54,048 nucleotides of DNA from Spirulina subsalsa CS-330 (GCF_028330765.1 NZ_JAQMTY010000176.1:1-54048), one strand, 5' to 3'; shown: positions 36,066-44,916, numbered from the stretch's first letter. The notes: generated by a model from the sequence alone, not told the origin. Made by a program: numbers and translations.

Positions 36066-38453
36066 TCACGCCGCCTCATACAGCGCCCGTTCCAATTGAG
36101 AAACAGCCTGTAAATATTGCGGCTTTCCCCCAAACAATTTAATAATCTCCGTTGGTGTGCCGAACTGGTCAAACGGATTCACCTTCAGCACCTTAATATC
36201 CTCAATATTTTCAATGCCCTCATCCGCATATTTATCCAGCAACGCCTCTAGAACCTTCCGAGCGCGATCGCCATATTGGGTAAACACATCCCGCTTCCTG
36301 ACCTGGTTCGCCCGCTCCGCACGGGTGAGAGGCGGCTGATCAAAAGCAGCGTGGCAAATCAGATCAAAAATATCCATCTCCTTACCAATCGCAGCCTTGA
36401 GATTTTCCAACACAATCCCCTGCTGCGTCAATTCATCAACAATCACCTGCTTTCTATCCGCACTGCACCATTGAGTCAGAAAATCATGCAGCGACTCGTA
36501 TTGCTCCCGCACCTTCTGACGAGTGTAGTCCTTAAGATTTTCCGTGATCAGTCTACCATTGCCATCTATGTATTGAATGCGCTCGTTCAGAATCGCAACA
36601 TTCACCCCATTCACATAGACCTTCCGCCGTGGCTCACCGATAATCTCGCCCCCCGTGATGATCTCCGGTGGATCATCGGGCGGATCGAAGTTCACCGCCT
36701 CCCCCGTTGCGTCTGTAATCGTTTCCCCTGTGGCCAACTCCTCTTCCGGCGTTTCAAATTCATCATCCTCACGAAGCTCTTTCACCCGCACTGGATCGCC
36801 ATCAAAATCCGGATCAACAAACAGATCCGTAACACTGCGAAAATCAAGAATCGTGAAAAAAGTCTTTCCAAACGCTTCATTAATGCGCGTCCCCCGGCCA
36901 ATAATCTGCTTAAACTCCGTCATCGAGCCAATATTGCTATCCAGCACAATTAACTGACAGGTTTGGGCATCAACCCCCGTCGTCATCAGCTTAGAAGTCG
37001 TGGCAATCACCGGATAGCGTTCTTCGGGATTGATAAAATTGTCTAGTTCGCGCTTGCCTTCCTGATTATCGCCCGTAATCTGCATCACATACTTAGGATT
37101 TTCAGCCATCAAATCGCTGTTCGCATTCGCCAACGCCGCCCGCATCCGTTGGGCATGGTCAATATCCACACAAAAAACAATTGTCTTCGCAAAACGATCG
37201 GTTTTTTTGAGATATGCCGTGATCTTATTCGCTATGGTTGCCGTCCGTTCATCAATTACCAAATTTCGCTCAAAATCCTTGCGGTTATAAATGCGATCCT
37301 CCACCAATGCGCCGCTTTTATCCGTTTTTCCCGCCTCCGGCCGCCAACCATCAAGATCCACATTCAAACCCACCCGCACCACCTTATAGGGAGCCAAAAA
37401 ACCATCTTCGATTCCCTGTTTCAACGAATAGGTATAAATCGGATCACCAAAATATTCTGTATTGGAAATCGCTTTCGTTTCCTTGGGCGTAGCCGTCAGT
37501 CCGATATGGGTTGCCGTTTGGAAATACTCTAAAATTTCTCGCCAAGCACTATCGTCCGCCGCGCTCCCCCGGTGACATTCATCAATCACAATCAAATCAA
37601 AGAAATTTCGGCTAAATTCCCGGTAAGCATCCTTATCTTCGTCGTAGTTGGTAATTCCTTGATAAAGGGCTAGATAAATTTCATAGGATTTATCAATCTG
37701 CTTTTTCTTGATCACCGTCATCTTGTCCTTAAAATGACGGAAATCCCCCCGGCGGGTTTGGTCGATTAAAGCATTCCGATCCGCCAAGAACAAAATACGT
37801 TTTGCCGCCCCCACTTTCCAAAGCCGATGAATAATCTGAAAAGCGGTGTAGGTTTTGCCCGTCCCCGTCGCCATCGTCAGCAGAATCCGTTCCTGACCTT
37901 TTGCGATCGCCTCTACCGTGCGATTGATAGCGATTTGCTGGTAATAGCGGGGGCTGTGACTCGTGCCATCAAAGAAATAATCCTGGCTGCTGATCCGCTC
38001 AACTTCCGGCGTAACAATGCCTTTATAGCGTTTATAACGTTCCCAAAGTTGTTCCGGGCTAGGAAATTCATCTAGAGAAATTGTCCGCTCAACAGCACCA
38101 CTAGCGGCGGTGCGGTCATGTTCGTAGAACCCATCACCGTTACTACTGAATGCCGTTGGAATATCGAGAATTGTGGCGTATTCTAGCCCCTGCTGAATCC
38201 CGTCCATCACCGAATGCTTATTGTTTTTCGCCTCAATGATGGCGATAGGAATATTCGGCTTGTAGTAAAGAATGTAATCCGCTCGCTTGCGCTTGCCACG
38301 GGTGGTGAGGTTGCCCTTCACATAAATGCGGCCATCGGTGAAACTGACTTCTTCTCGAATTTGTTTCCGAATATCCCAACCGGCCTTTTCCAGAGCAGGC
38401 GTAATAAACTGAGTACAAATATCCCGTTCTGATAAATCTTGCTTATTCGTCAT
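36066..38453 (-). CDS. hsdR: Type I restriction endonuclease subunit
   Basis: HsdR moves DNA and cuts it when unmethylated target is found. The 795 residues include an N-terminal nuclease domain with D59 and EAK (E74, K76), a helicase motor with Walker A ATGTGKT (195-201) and DECH (291-294), helicase motif VI QIIGRGTR, and a C-terminal EcoEI-like region. Length and gene order fit the EcoAI/EcoEI branch (type IB). All key motifs are present. It heads the operon; hsdM starts 33 bp after its stop. Confidence 0.96.
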   Translation of the reverse strand: MTNKQDLSERDICTQFITPALEKAGWDIRKQIREEVSFTDGRIYVKGNLTTRGKRKRADYILYYKPNIPIAIIEAKNNKHSVMDGIQQGLEYATILDIPTAFSSNGDGFYEHDRTAASGAVERTISLDEFPSPEQLWERYKRYKGIVTPEVERISSQDYFFDGTSHSPRYYQQIAINRTVEAIAKGQERILLTMATGTGKTYTAFQIIHRLWKVGAAKRILFLADRNALIDQTRRGDFRHFKDKMTVIKKKQIDKSYEIYLALYQGITNYDEDKDAYREFSRNFFDLIVIDECHRGSAADDSAWREILEYFQTATHIGLTATPKETKAISNTEYFGDPIYTYSLKQGIEDGFLAPYKVVRVGLNVDLDGWRPEAGKTDKSGALVEDRIYNRKDFERNLVIDERTATIANKITAYLKKTDRFAKTIVFCVDIDHAQRMRAALANANSDLMAENPKYVMQITGDNQEGKRELDNFINPEERYPVIATTSKLMTTGVDAQTCQLIVLDSNIGSMTEFKQIIGRGTRINEAFGKTFFTILDFRSVTDLFVDPDFDGDPVRVKELREDDEFETPEEELATGETITDATGEAVNFDPPDDPPEIITGGEIIGEPRRKVYVNGVNVAILNERIQYIDGNGRLITENLKDYTRQKVREQYESLHDFLTQWCSADRKQVIVDELTQQGIVLENLKAAIGKEMDIFDLICHAAFDQPPLTRAERANQVRKRDVFTQYGDRARKVLEALLDKYADEGIENIEDIKVLKVNPFDQFGTPTEIIKLFGGKPQYLQAVSQLERALYEAA

Positions 38454-38516
38454 GTAATTCCAACCTCTAAACGTAATACTTTACGCCACATCTCAAACTA
38501 ACTCTGTCTGAATTCT

Positions 38517-38762
38517 TCATTCCCCCCCCGTCCCCTCCCTCACCAAATACGCCCCCAACTCCTGCGCCAAATCTCGCAAAAACCGCGCCGCGTTCTCCTG
38601 CCCCTCCCCCTGCAACCGTGCCGCCACCAACTCACACACCTGCACAAACCCCTCATCCACCAACTCCCGATGACGGTCGAGGGTTTGCGCTTCCTCCCCA
38701 AAGGGACATTCCATGAGTTCTTGAATCAGAGCGAGATAAGCCTGCACAGGTCGTTCATCCAT
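38517..38762 (-). CDS. Orphan N-terminal domain of TPR-CHAT type
   Basis: I choose ATG 38762 (MDERPVQAYLALIQELM), giving 81 residues; an upstream open frame to 38972 runs through repeat DNA. The sequence (CPFGEEAQTLDRHRELVD, then a helix QENAARFLRDLAQEL) resembles the short start domain of cyanobacterial TPR and caspase-like CHAT proteins. Here it ends right after an eight-base G run (TGGE), and no TPR or CHAT part follows before hsdR. It may be a truncated gene or a stand-alone adaptor. Confidence 0.65.
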   Translation of the reverse strand: MDERPVQAYLALIQELMECPFGEEAQTLDRHRELVDEGFVQVCELVAARLQGEGQENAARFLRDLAQELGAYLVREGTGGE

Positions 38763-38773
38763 AGCCGCAAGGT

Positions 38774-38866
38774 CAAAACAGCACCCCCATTCTACCCCCA
38801 ACCCAAAAACCCAACCCAGAGACCGGGTTTCTTGCATCCCCTCATTTCCCGCCACAACCTCCCTGT
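38774..38866. repeat. Dispersed C-rich repeat, copy A
   Basis: One of three related segments (also 39570-39662 and 40356-40439) of the form CAAAACAGCACCCCCAT...ACCGGGTTTCT. All lie inside this accessory island. They may be small mobile or recombination elements. Confidence 0.7.
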
Positions 38867-39044
38867 TTGATCTCGTTACTTGGCTCTGCCAAATAACGCT
38901 TCCCCGGAGGCTCCGCCTCCATCCCAGGCGGCAGAGCCGCCCGAAGCTCGTGCCATGGCTCTGCCGTGGCACGAGGATAAACCCGGTTTCTCATTGCCCT
39001 AGCAACCCATTAAAATAGATCCCAACCCACCCAAACTTCCCCCC
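38867..39044. repeat. GC-rich inverted-repeat cluster upstream of the AbrB gene
   Basis: The stretch contains several short palindromes (CGGAGGCTCCGCCTCC near 38915, GGCGGCAGAGCCGCC near 38929, and the arms GTGCCATGG/CCGTGGCAC near 38951-38973). It ends in the upstream region of the antitoxin gene. No gene is seen. Confidence 0.55.
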
Positions 39045-39302
39045 ATGACCCTCACCCGCATCACCGCCGCCGGAACCGCCACCATTCCCCCAGAAATTAT
39101 CGACTGGCTTCACCTCAAACCCGGCGACCCCATCAACATCGCCATCTCCCCCGATGGCAAAGTCTACCTAGAACCCGCCCCCAAAACCCCTCAAATTGAT
39201 GTCCGTAGCCTATCCGGTTGCCTCCATAATCCCAACAGAAAACCCGTCACCCTCGCTGAAATGGAACAAGCCATTACCGAAGCAGCAGGAGCCTCAATGT
39301 GA
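39045..39302 (+). CDS. AbrB/MazE-type antitoxin
   Basis: The 85-residue protein starts with a swapped-hairpin AbrB fold (TRITAAGTATIPPEIIDWLHLKPGD) and continues with an acidic, toxin-binding tail (SLSGCLHNPNRKPVTLAEMEQ). It should bind its own promoter and neutralise a VapC-type toxin. The toxin start overlaps its end at 39299 but is broken soon after (see the pseudogene entry), so the antitoxin is orphaned. Confidence 0.85.
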   Translation: MTLTRITAAGTATIPPEIIDWLHLKPGDPINIAISPDGKVYLEPAPKTPQIDVRSLSGCLHNPNRKPVTLAEMEQAITEAAGASM

Positions 39303-39529
39303 ACGGTTTGGATACTAACGTTAAATCAACAAGCCGGATGCAATGAAACTGCATCTTTTGATATCAAACTAGTACAGAGTCAAGACTTAATATTCGGATT
39401 GTATTGAATGTCCAACGCTCAACGTGACGGTGCGTTACGCTTCGCTAACAGCACCCTACAAACATCCTAATTCTTGGCATTGACGCTGCACTAGGACAGT
39501 TACCTCAAGTCAAACTCTTGAACTCATAA
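39299..39529 (+). pseudogene. vapC: vapC toxin remnant split by a MITE
   Basis: A frame starts at GTG 39299, overlapping the antitoxin stop, and reads MNGLDTNV, the first strand and first catalytic Asp of PIN toxins. It becomes nonsense at once and stops at 39344. Past the MITE (39370-39493), a second short frame, 39494-39529, reads GQLPQVKLLNS before TAA, like the end of such toxins. The middle, more than 100 codons, is missing. The 5' match is good; the 3' match is short and weaker. Confidence 0.5.
39370..39493. mobile_element. 120-bp MITE copy 2, inside the vapC remnant
   Basis: The element (39372-39491, TA on each side) has the same length and terminal repeats as the copy at 7144-7263, with one visible base difference. 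It sits between the two remnants of vapC, so insertion accompanied by deletion is likely, although the order of events is unknown. Confidence 0.85.
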
Positions 39530-39569
39530 CAGAGAAACCTATCCCTCTCTCATCCATCACCCCAACCCC

Positions 39570-39662
39570 AAAACAACACCCCCATTCTACCCCCGCAGCC
39601 CAGAAACCGGGTTGCCCCCATCCCCTCATTTCCCGCCTCAACCCTCCCAAAAACCCGGTTTC
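39570..39662. repeat. Dispersed C-rich repeat, copy B
   Basis: This is the second copy of the CAAAACARCACCCCC...ACCGGGTTKC repeat. It runs up to the stop codon of the small antitoxin-like gene (39661). Confidence 0.65.
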
Positions 39663-39864
39663 AAACCGACTCAATATTCCTAACCTTGCGTAACTCCTCC
39701 AAAAACTCCTCCCGCGTCACCGACCCTAAAACCTCCCGCCGTTCCTGGGTGTAATCCCCCTGTCCCCAACCCATTTGTTGCAAAAACCGAATCGCATCAG
39801 ACTGTCCCAAATGATTGACTAAAATCTGATAGCCCTTTTCTCTTAACTCTAGTGCATTCATCAT
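39661..39864 (-). CDS. Small antitoxin-like partner of the PIN toxin
   Basis: I choose ATG 39864 (or 39861), giving 67 residues: MMNALELREKGYQILVNHLG then FLQQMGWGQGDYTQERRE. Small proteins of this make-up look familiar next to PIN genes in cyanobacteria. It starts 13 bp after the PIN gene's stop, so the toxin gene is first in the unit. It is a candidate antitoxin; a DNA-binding fold is not obvious. Confidence 0.6.
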   Translation of the reverse strand: MMNALELREKGYQILVNHLGQSDAIRFLQQMGWGQGDYTQERREVLGSVTREEFLEELRKVRNIESV

Positions 39865-39877
39865 CAACGACTCCTGT

Positions 39878-40330
39878 TTACTGCTCCTGGAAAACCTCAA
39901 TCAGCCACACCACCGGATTACGAATCGCCACCTTTAATTGGTGTTCATGCCTGCGAGCCGTCTTGAGCAGGCGATCGTCCGTAGAAAGAAAAATATCCGC
40001 CCCAGATGCTTCCGCACAAGCCAGATGAAAAGAATCAAACAGCCCAAATCCCAGACCTTCTAGTTGTTGTGAAAGTTCCTCAACTGCCTGATTGATTTCC
40101 TGCATTCGTGTTGCTAATGCCAAGAGATTAAAGATGCTGTTTTTTTTATCCAGATTCCGCATTTTTTCCAGTTCTACGAGAACGGCTTCTCTGGAAAATA
40201 GTTGCCATTCTCCCGTGCTAACCCGTTCCAGAATACTTAAAACTGAGTTTCCCTCTAGCCGAACCCGCTCCTGCACCCAGTCATCAAAGGGGCGATTGAG
40301 ACAACACACATCCAAATATATCGCAACCAT
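39878..40330 (-). CDS. PIN-domain toxin-like ribonuclease
   Basis: I choose ATG 40330 (MVAIYLDVCCLNRPFDD), giving 150 residues; an upstream open frame to 40453 crosses repeat DNA. PIN acidic residues are visible: D7 in YLDVCCLNRPFDD, E in VLVELEKMRN, D in FDSFHLACAE and D in STDDRLLKTA. These four carboxylates coordinate the metal for RNA cutting. It is paired with the small gene downstream. Confidence 0.85.
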   Translation of the reverse strand: MVAIYLDVCCLNRPFDDWVQERVRLEGNSVLSILERVSTGEWQLFSREAVLVELEKMRNLDKKNSIFNLLALATRMQEINQAVEELSQQLEGLGFGLFDSFHLACAEASGADIFLSTDDRLLKTARRHEHQLKVAIRNPVVWLIEVFQEQ

Positions 40331-40355
40331 CACACCCCTTCCATAACCCCAACGC

Positions 40356-40439
40356 CAAAACAGCACCCCCATCCTACCCCCCACAGCCCAGAAACCGGGT
40401 TGCCCCCATTCCCTAAATTCTCCCAAAAACCTGGTTTCT
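40356..40439. repeat. Dispersed C-rich repeat, copy C
   Basis: Third copy of the CAAAACAGCACCCCC...ACCTGGTTTCT repeat, upstream of the PIN gene start. Confidence 0.65.
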
Positions 40440-40618
40440 ATGGCCGATCGCATCCTTGGCGTTTCCAGAGTTACAATTCACGGCTGCCCAGATTGTTCAG
40501 ACCGAGGGGCGATCGCATAGACCGCGTTGGGTTTGGGGCGTGTCCAGGGTGCGATCGCGCCTCGGCCCAGAGCAAATAAGCTAAAATGCCTTATTAATCA
40601 TCAAATTCGTTATTCAGC

Positions 40619-40633
40619 ACGTTTTTAAAACGT
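40619..40633. promoter_or_regulatory. 15-bp palindrome upstream of clpR, possible operator
   Basis: ACGTTTTTAAAACGT is a perfect 7-1-7 inverted repeat ending 30 bp before the clpR start. It is the right size for a dimeric repressor. I know no matching regulator. Confidence 0.35.
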
Positions 40634-40663
40634 CGCATTCGCCCTATCGAGTCAGACCTAGAC

Positions 40664-41347
40664 ATGAATTTACCGATTCAGGCCGTTCAAGCCCCCTATC
40701 GTGGTGGTGGCAACTATCGCACCCCGCCCCCGGATTTACCCTCACTGCTACTCAAAGAACGGATCATCTATCTAGGTTTACCCCTAGTCTCCTCCGATGA
40801 GTACAAAGAGCAGATGGGTTTGGATGTGACCGAACTGATCATCGCGCAATTGCTCTATCTTCAGTTTGATGATCCCGAAAAACCCATCTTTATGTACATC
40901 AACTCCACCGGCACTTCGTGGTACGGTGGCGATGCGATCGGCTTTGAAACGGAAGCCTTCGCCATTTGCGACACGATGAACTACATCAAACCCCCCATCC
41001 ATACGATCTGCATCGGTCAAGCGATGGGAACCGCCGCGATGATTCTCGCCGCCGGGACTCGTGGCTGTCGCGCCAGCCTCGCCCATTCCACGATCATCCT
41101 GCATCAACCGCGCCAAGGGGCACGCGGCCAAGCCTCCGACATTCAAATCCGCGCCAAAGAAGTCTTGGCCAACAAACGCGCCATGCTCGGCATCTTAGCC
41201 AAAAGTACCCAGCAAGACATCGAGCGCCTGGAAAAAGACACCGATCGCATGTTGTACATGACCCCCCCCCAAGCCAAAGACTACGGCATTATCGATAAAG
41301 TGTTGGAGAGTTCTAAGGATTTACCCAAAGCCTTACCGGCTCTCTAG
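40664..41347 (+). CDS. clpR: ClpR, inactive Clp protease subunit
   Basis: The 227-residue protein has the ClpP fold but lacks the catalytic serine: the region around residues 117-127 reads IGQAMGTAAMI, with Gly122 in the serine position. The histidine of ILHQP (H147) remains. ClpR subunits combine with ClpP3 in a mixed ring found in cyanobacteria and plastids. clpP follows 45 bp downstream on the same strand. Confidence 0.92.
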   Translation: MNLPIQAVQAPYRGGGNYRTPPPDLPSLLLKERIIYLGLPLVSSDEYKEQMGLDVTELIIAQLLYLQFDDPEKPIFMYINSTGTSWYGGDAIGFETEAFAICDTMNYIKPPIHTICIGQAMGTAAMILAAGTRGCRASLAHSTIILHQPRQGARGQASDIQIRAKEVLANKRAMLGILAKSTQQDIERLEKDTDRMLYMTPPQAKDYGIIDKVLESSKDLPKALPAL

Positions 41348-41392
41348 ACCCGTCACCCATTGCATTCCTGTTCCTCATTCTTCACTGTTATC

Positions 41393-42025
41393 ATGCCCAT
41401 TGGTGTTCCGAGAGTTCCCTATCAAATGCCCGGTCAGCCCTATTCTGACTGGATCAACATCTACGATCGCCTGTACCGGGAGCGAATCATTTTCCTCGGT
41501 CGCGGCATCAACGACGGCATCGCGAACCAAATCATCGCGATCATGCTCTATCTCGATTCCGAAGATTCGAGCAAGCCGATCTACTTGTACATCAACTCCC
41601 CTGGCGGTTCCGTTACCGCTGGCCTCGCCATCTTTGACACGATGCAACACATCAAGTCTGAAGTGGTGACGATCTGCGTCGGCCTCGCGGCCTCCATGGG
41701 GGCGTTTCTGCTCGGCGCGGGGACAAAAGGCAAGCGCCTCGCTCTCCCCCACGCCCGGATCATGATCCACCAACCCCTTGGGGGAACCCAAGGCCGTCGC
41801 CAAGCCACGGATATCGAAATTGAAGCCCGCGAGATTCTCCGCATTAAACGGCAACTCAACGAAATCATGGTGGAGCAAACCGGCCAGCCCCTGGAAAAAA
41901 TCGAGAAAGACACCGATCGCGACTACTTCATGTCGCCCCATGAAGCCCTCGCATACGGCATCATCGACAAGGTGATCGAAGAAACGCCGGATAAAGCAGC
42001 GGCAGCGATCGCCGCCCAGCGATAA
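41393..42025 (+). CDS. clpP: ATP-dependent Clp protease proteolytic subunit (ClpP3-like)
   Basis: I choose ATG 41393 ([19 protein letters not shown]), giving 210 residues. The catalytic triad is intact: Ser101 in GLAASMGAF, His126 in MIHQP, and Asp in DRDYFM. It is paired with clpR and would supply the active sites of the mixed ClpP3/R core, which works with ClpC or ClpX. Confidence 0.94.
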   Translation: MPIGVPRVPYQMPGQPYSDWINIYDRLYRERIIFLGRGINDGIANQIIAIMLYLDSEDSSKPIYLYINSPGGSVTAGLAIFDTMQHIKSEVVTICVGLAASMGAFLLGAGTKGKRLALPHARIMIHQPLGGTQGRRQATDIEIEAREILRIKRQLNEIMVEQTGQPLEKIEKDTDRDYFMSPHEALAYGIIDKVIEETPDKAAAAIAAQR

Positions 42026-42055
42026 CCGCTCTGTCCATGATCTACCCAAGACGGA

Positions 42056-42084
42056 CAAGGGGCTTCAGCCCCTTGTTTCATTTT
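42056..42084 (+). terminator. Terminator after clpP
   Basis: CAAGGGG and CCCCTTG form a stem around CTTCAG, followed by TTTCATTTTT. Position and T-run fit a factor-independent terminator for the clpR-clpP unit. The hairpin also belongs to the CAAGGGG repeat family. Confidence 0.75.
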
Positions 42085-42099
42085 TGGCTGTGATCGGGG

Positions 42100-43971
42100 C
42101 TAGTGGTCGGGGGTGGGGTGGAAATAGTCGTAGATGGTGCGGGCGAGGTGGGGGCCAATGCCGTTGACGGCTTGGAGTTGGTCGAGGCTGGCGGCGCGGA
42201 TGTAGTCCACGGAGCGGAAGTGAGCGAGGAGGAGTTTTTGGCGGTGGAAGCCGAGGCCGGGGACTTGATCGAGTTGCGATCGCCGACTACTTTTTAAACG
42301 CTGCTGCCGGTGGAAACTGACGGCGAAGCGGTGGGATTCGTCCCGGACACGGCGCAGCAGTTGCACACCGGGCTGATCCGGGTCAGTGGGGAGCGGCTCC
42401 GATGCACCGGGTACAAAAATTTCTTCGCGCCGTTTGGCCAAACTAATCACCCGCAGATCATCGAGCACATCGAGTTTTTGCAGCATCGTCACCACGGCGG
42501 AAAGTTGCCCTTTGCCACCATCGATCAGCACCAGATCGGGAAATTCGGGGTCTTCGTGGCGGGGCACGTTGCGATCGCGATAGTTCCGAAACCGACGACC
42601 GATCACTTCGGCCAGGCTGGCGAAATCGTCCGAGCGACCGATTCGCACATCCGGGTTTTGGATTTTGTAATGGCGATAATGCTGTTTGGCGGGCATGCCG
42701 TCGGTGAAGACCACTTGGGAGGCGACGGCGTTGGAGCCTTGGCTGTGGGAGATGTCGTAGCCTTCGATCCGTTGGGGCAGGTCGGGGAGGTCGAGGAGGT
42801 CGGCGAGGTCTTGGAGGGCGTGGGTGTTGCGATCGCTCAACCGTTGGGTGCGATCGAGTTCGTATTGGGCGTTACGCTCCACGAGTTCGATTAGGTCGGC
42901 TTTTTGTTGGCGTTGGGGATTAACGAGGGTGACTTTGCGGCCCCGGCGTTGGGTGAGCCAATCCGTGAGCAGATCTGCGGCGGGTAACTCATGCTGCACG
43001 AGAATTTCGCTGGGGATTTCCACAGCATCGACGCGCCAATAATGCTCCTCTAAAACACGCTGTAAAATTGCGCCGGGGGTTAAGGATTGGGACTGGGCAA
43101 AAAAGCCCAAACGCCCCACCAATTTCCCCGCCCGCACTTGAAAGAGTTGGATACAGCAATGCTGATCATTGGCCGCTAGGGCGATCGCATCCCGTGACAC
43201 CGTATCATCGGGCAGAGTCATTTTTTGATCACCATGGAGGGCGGTTAAGCCTTGGATTTGATCCCGCAATCGGGCCGCTTTTTCAAAGGCCAAATCCTGG
43301 GCCGCCTGCTCCATTTGCGCCTGTAATTGGCTGATCAATTCTCCCGATCGCCCTTGAAAAATCATCGCCACTTTTTGGACAATTTTGTGATAGTCCTCCG
43401 GGGTAATCAAGGCCTGACAGACTCCCGGACAGCGGCCAATATCATAGTTTAAACAGGGACGATCTTTAAACAGGGGGCGACGACGTTGACGGAGGGGAAA
43501 AATGCGTTTAACAAGGTTCAGGGTACTCCGGAGCGATCGCACATCCACATAGGGGCCGTAGTAGCGATCGCGTTCATTACTCAACCGACGTTTTCGGGTT
43601 AGAAAAATACGCGGATAATCTTCTGACCAAGTAATACAAACATAGGGATATTTCTTATCATCCTTGAGCAGCACATTAAAGTAGGGTTGATGCTGCTTAA
43701 TTAGATTCGCTTCGAGGGCGAGGGCTTCGGCTTCGCTGTCGGTGACGATGAATTCAATCTCCACCACTTGCCGCACCATCAACGCGATCCGATGGGTATG
43801 GTGTTGCCCTTCTCGAAAGTATGATCGCACCCGCGATCGCAACCGTTTCGACTTGCCAATATACAAAATCCCATCGGTGCAATCGCGCATCAAATACACC
43901 CCCGGCTCGGTGGGAATTTCCTTGAGGCGCATTTCTAACCGTTCAGGGTTTTGAATCAGTGGCGTAGCCAT
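42100..43971 (-). CDS. uvrC: Excinuclease ABC subunit C
   Basis: UvrC makes both incisions in nucleotide excision repair. The 623 residues contain an N-terminal GIY-YIG nuclease ([20 protein letters not shown]), the cysteine region ([14 protein letters not shown]), a UVR motif ([12 protein letters not shown]), the C-terminal RNase H-like nuclease ([21 protein letters not shown]), and tandem HhH motifs at the end ([12 protein letters not shown]). Length is normal. Confidence 0.97.
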   Translation of the reverse strand: MATPLIQNPERLEMRLKEIPTEPGVYLMRDCTDGILYIGKSKRLRSRVRSYFREGQHHTHRIALMVRQVVEIEFIVTDSEAEALALEANLIKQHQPYFNVLLKDDKKYPYVCITWSEDYPRIFLTRKRRLSNERDRYYGPYVDVRSLRSTLNLVKRIFPLRQRRRPLFKDRPCLNYDIGRCPGVCQALITPEDYHKIVQKVAMIFQGRSGELISQLQAQMEQAAQDLAFEKAARLRDQIQGLTALHGDQKMTLPDDTVSRDAIALAANDQHCCIQLFQVRAGKLVGRLGFFAQSQSLTPGAILQRVLEEHYWRVDAVEIPSEILVQHELPAADLLTDWLTQRRGRKVTLVNPQRQQKADLIELVERNAQYELDRTQRLSDRNTHALQDLADLLDLPDLPQRIEGYDISHSQGSNAVASQVVFTDGMPAKQHYRHYKIQNPDVRIGRSDDFASLAEVIGRRFRNYRDRNVPRHEDPEFPDLVLIDGGKGQLSAVVTMLQKLDVLDDLRVISLAKRREEIFVPGASEPLPTDPDQPGVQLLRRVRDESHRFAVSFHRQQRLKSSRRSQLDQVPGLGFHRQKLLLAHFRSVDYIRAASLDQLQAVNGIGPHLARTIYDYFHPTPDH

Positions 43972-44005
43972 GGGTCAAATTACAATAGGACAGAACATCA
44001 TGTTC

Positions 44006-44081
44006 CCCTCACCCAACCCTCTCCCCCAGGAGAGGGCTTCTGGCTCCCTTCTCCCCGTGGGAGACGGGCCGGGGATGAGGG
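44006..44081 (+). repeat. 76-bp repeat, left arm flanking the HAD gene
   Basis: The segment CCCTCACCCAACCCTCTCC...GGATGAGGG reappears in inverted orientation at 44995-45070 with a few differences. The two arms bracket the HAD hydrolase gene. Confidence 0.8.
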
Positions 44082-44097
44082 AAGACTCTGCACAGCA

Positions 44098-44916
44098 TCA
44101 CGCCAGGAGGAATTTTTGCACCGCTACAGCCACCCCATCCGCCTCCACCGACGGCGCAACCCAATGGGCGGCGGCTTTCACCGTGTCCGGGGCATCGCCC
44201 ATGGCAACACTGAGGCCGACGGCTTGGAGCATATCGAGATCGTTGTAGTTATCGCCGATCGCCATCACGTCCGCTAGCTCCAAACCATAATAGGAGCGGG
44301 CGAGATGGGTGACGGCGTGGCCTTTGCTGGCTTGGGGGTGGGTGAATTCTAAAAAGGTGGGGGAGGATTGGGTGATGTAGAGGTGATCGGGGGGGTAGGC
44401 GGTTTGGCACTGGGTAAGCAGGGCCGCGATCGCCTCCGTATCGGCGCAGAGCATCAGCAATTTCGTTAAGGGGCGGTCTAACAATTGCCGCAGATCCCCG
44501 ACGGGATGGGCAGGCAGGCCCGATCGCGCCATGTACGATTCAGTTTGGGGCGTGATGTCCCGCACATAGAGGCGATCGTCATGGTACACATGGACATCAA
44601 GGCGATCCGCCCAATCGGGATGATCGGCGAGATCCAGCAGTTCCGCGAGACGTTCCGGGGGGACGGGACGATGGAGGAGGCGATCGCCCGTTTCGGGGTG
44701 CTGAATCCACGCACCGTTATAGGCAATGATCGGCTCGCGGCTGCGGATTTGGTCGCGAAACCGTTGGGCCGAGCAATACATGCGCCCCGTCGCGATCGCC
44801 ACCGAGATCCCCCGCGCCATCACCGCCTCTAGGGCCGCACAAACCCCCGGCGACACGGCATTACTCTGACCTGCGATCGTGCCGTCAATATCCAAAATTA
44901 AAAGCTGAATGCCCAT
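44098..44916 (-). CDS. Cof-type HAD-family phosphatase
   Basis: The 272-residue hydrolase has the HAD motif I ILDIDGTIAG (7-16) with its Asp pair, motif II SVAIATGR, a large cap domain (about 85-190), motif III lysine in PQASKGHAV and motif IV IGDNYNDLDML. Such enzymes remove phosphate from sugar phosphates, FMN or similar. The substrate is unknown. The gene is bracketed by 76-bp inverted repeats. Confidence 0.92.
   Translation of the reverse strand: MGIQLLILDIDGTIAGQSNAVSPGVCAALEAVMARGISVAIATGRMYCSAQRFRDQIRSREPIIAYNGAWIQHPETGDRLLHRPVPPERLAELLDLADHPDWADRLDVHVYHDDRLYVRDITPQTESYMARSGLPAHPVGDLRQLLDRPLTKLLMLCADTEAIAALLTQCQTAYPPDHLYITQSSPTFLEFTHPQASKGHAVTHLARSYYGLELADVMAIGDNYNDLDMLQAVGLSVAMGDAPDTVKAAAHWVAPSVEADGVAVAVQKFLLA

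Larger units (their letters stand above)
40331..40663. other. Gap holding repeat copy C and the clpR upstream region
   Basis: The left part (40356-40439) is repeat copy C, and the remainder is the leader of clpR, including a 15-bp palindrome at 40619-40633 and a possible TAAAAT box near 40582. No gene is seen. Confidence 0.5.

Noticed and set aside
38763-38972. N-terminal extension of the CHAT-type domain gene
   Set aside because: The extension runs through repeat copy A and low-complexity palindromes; the family start is at 38762.
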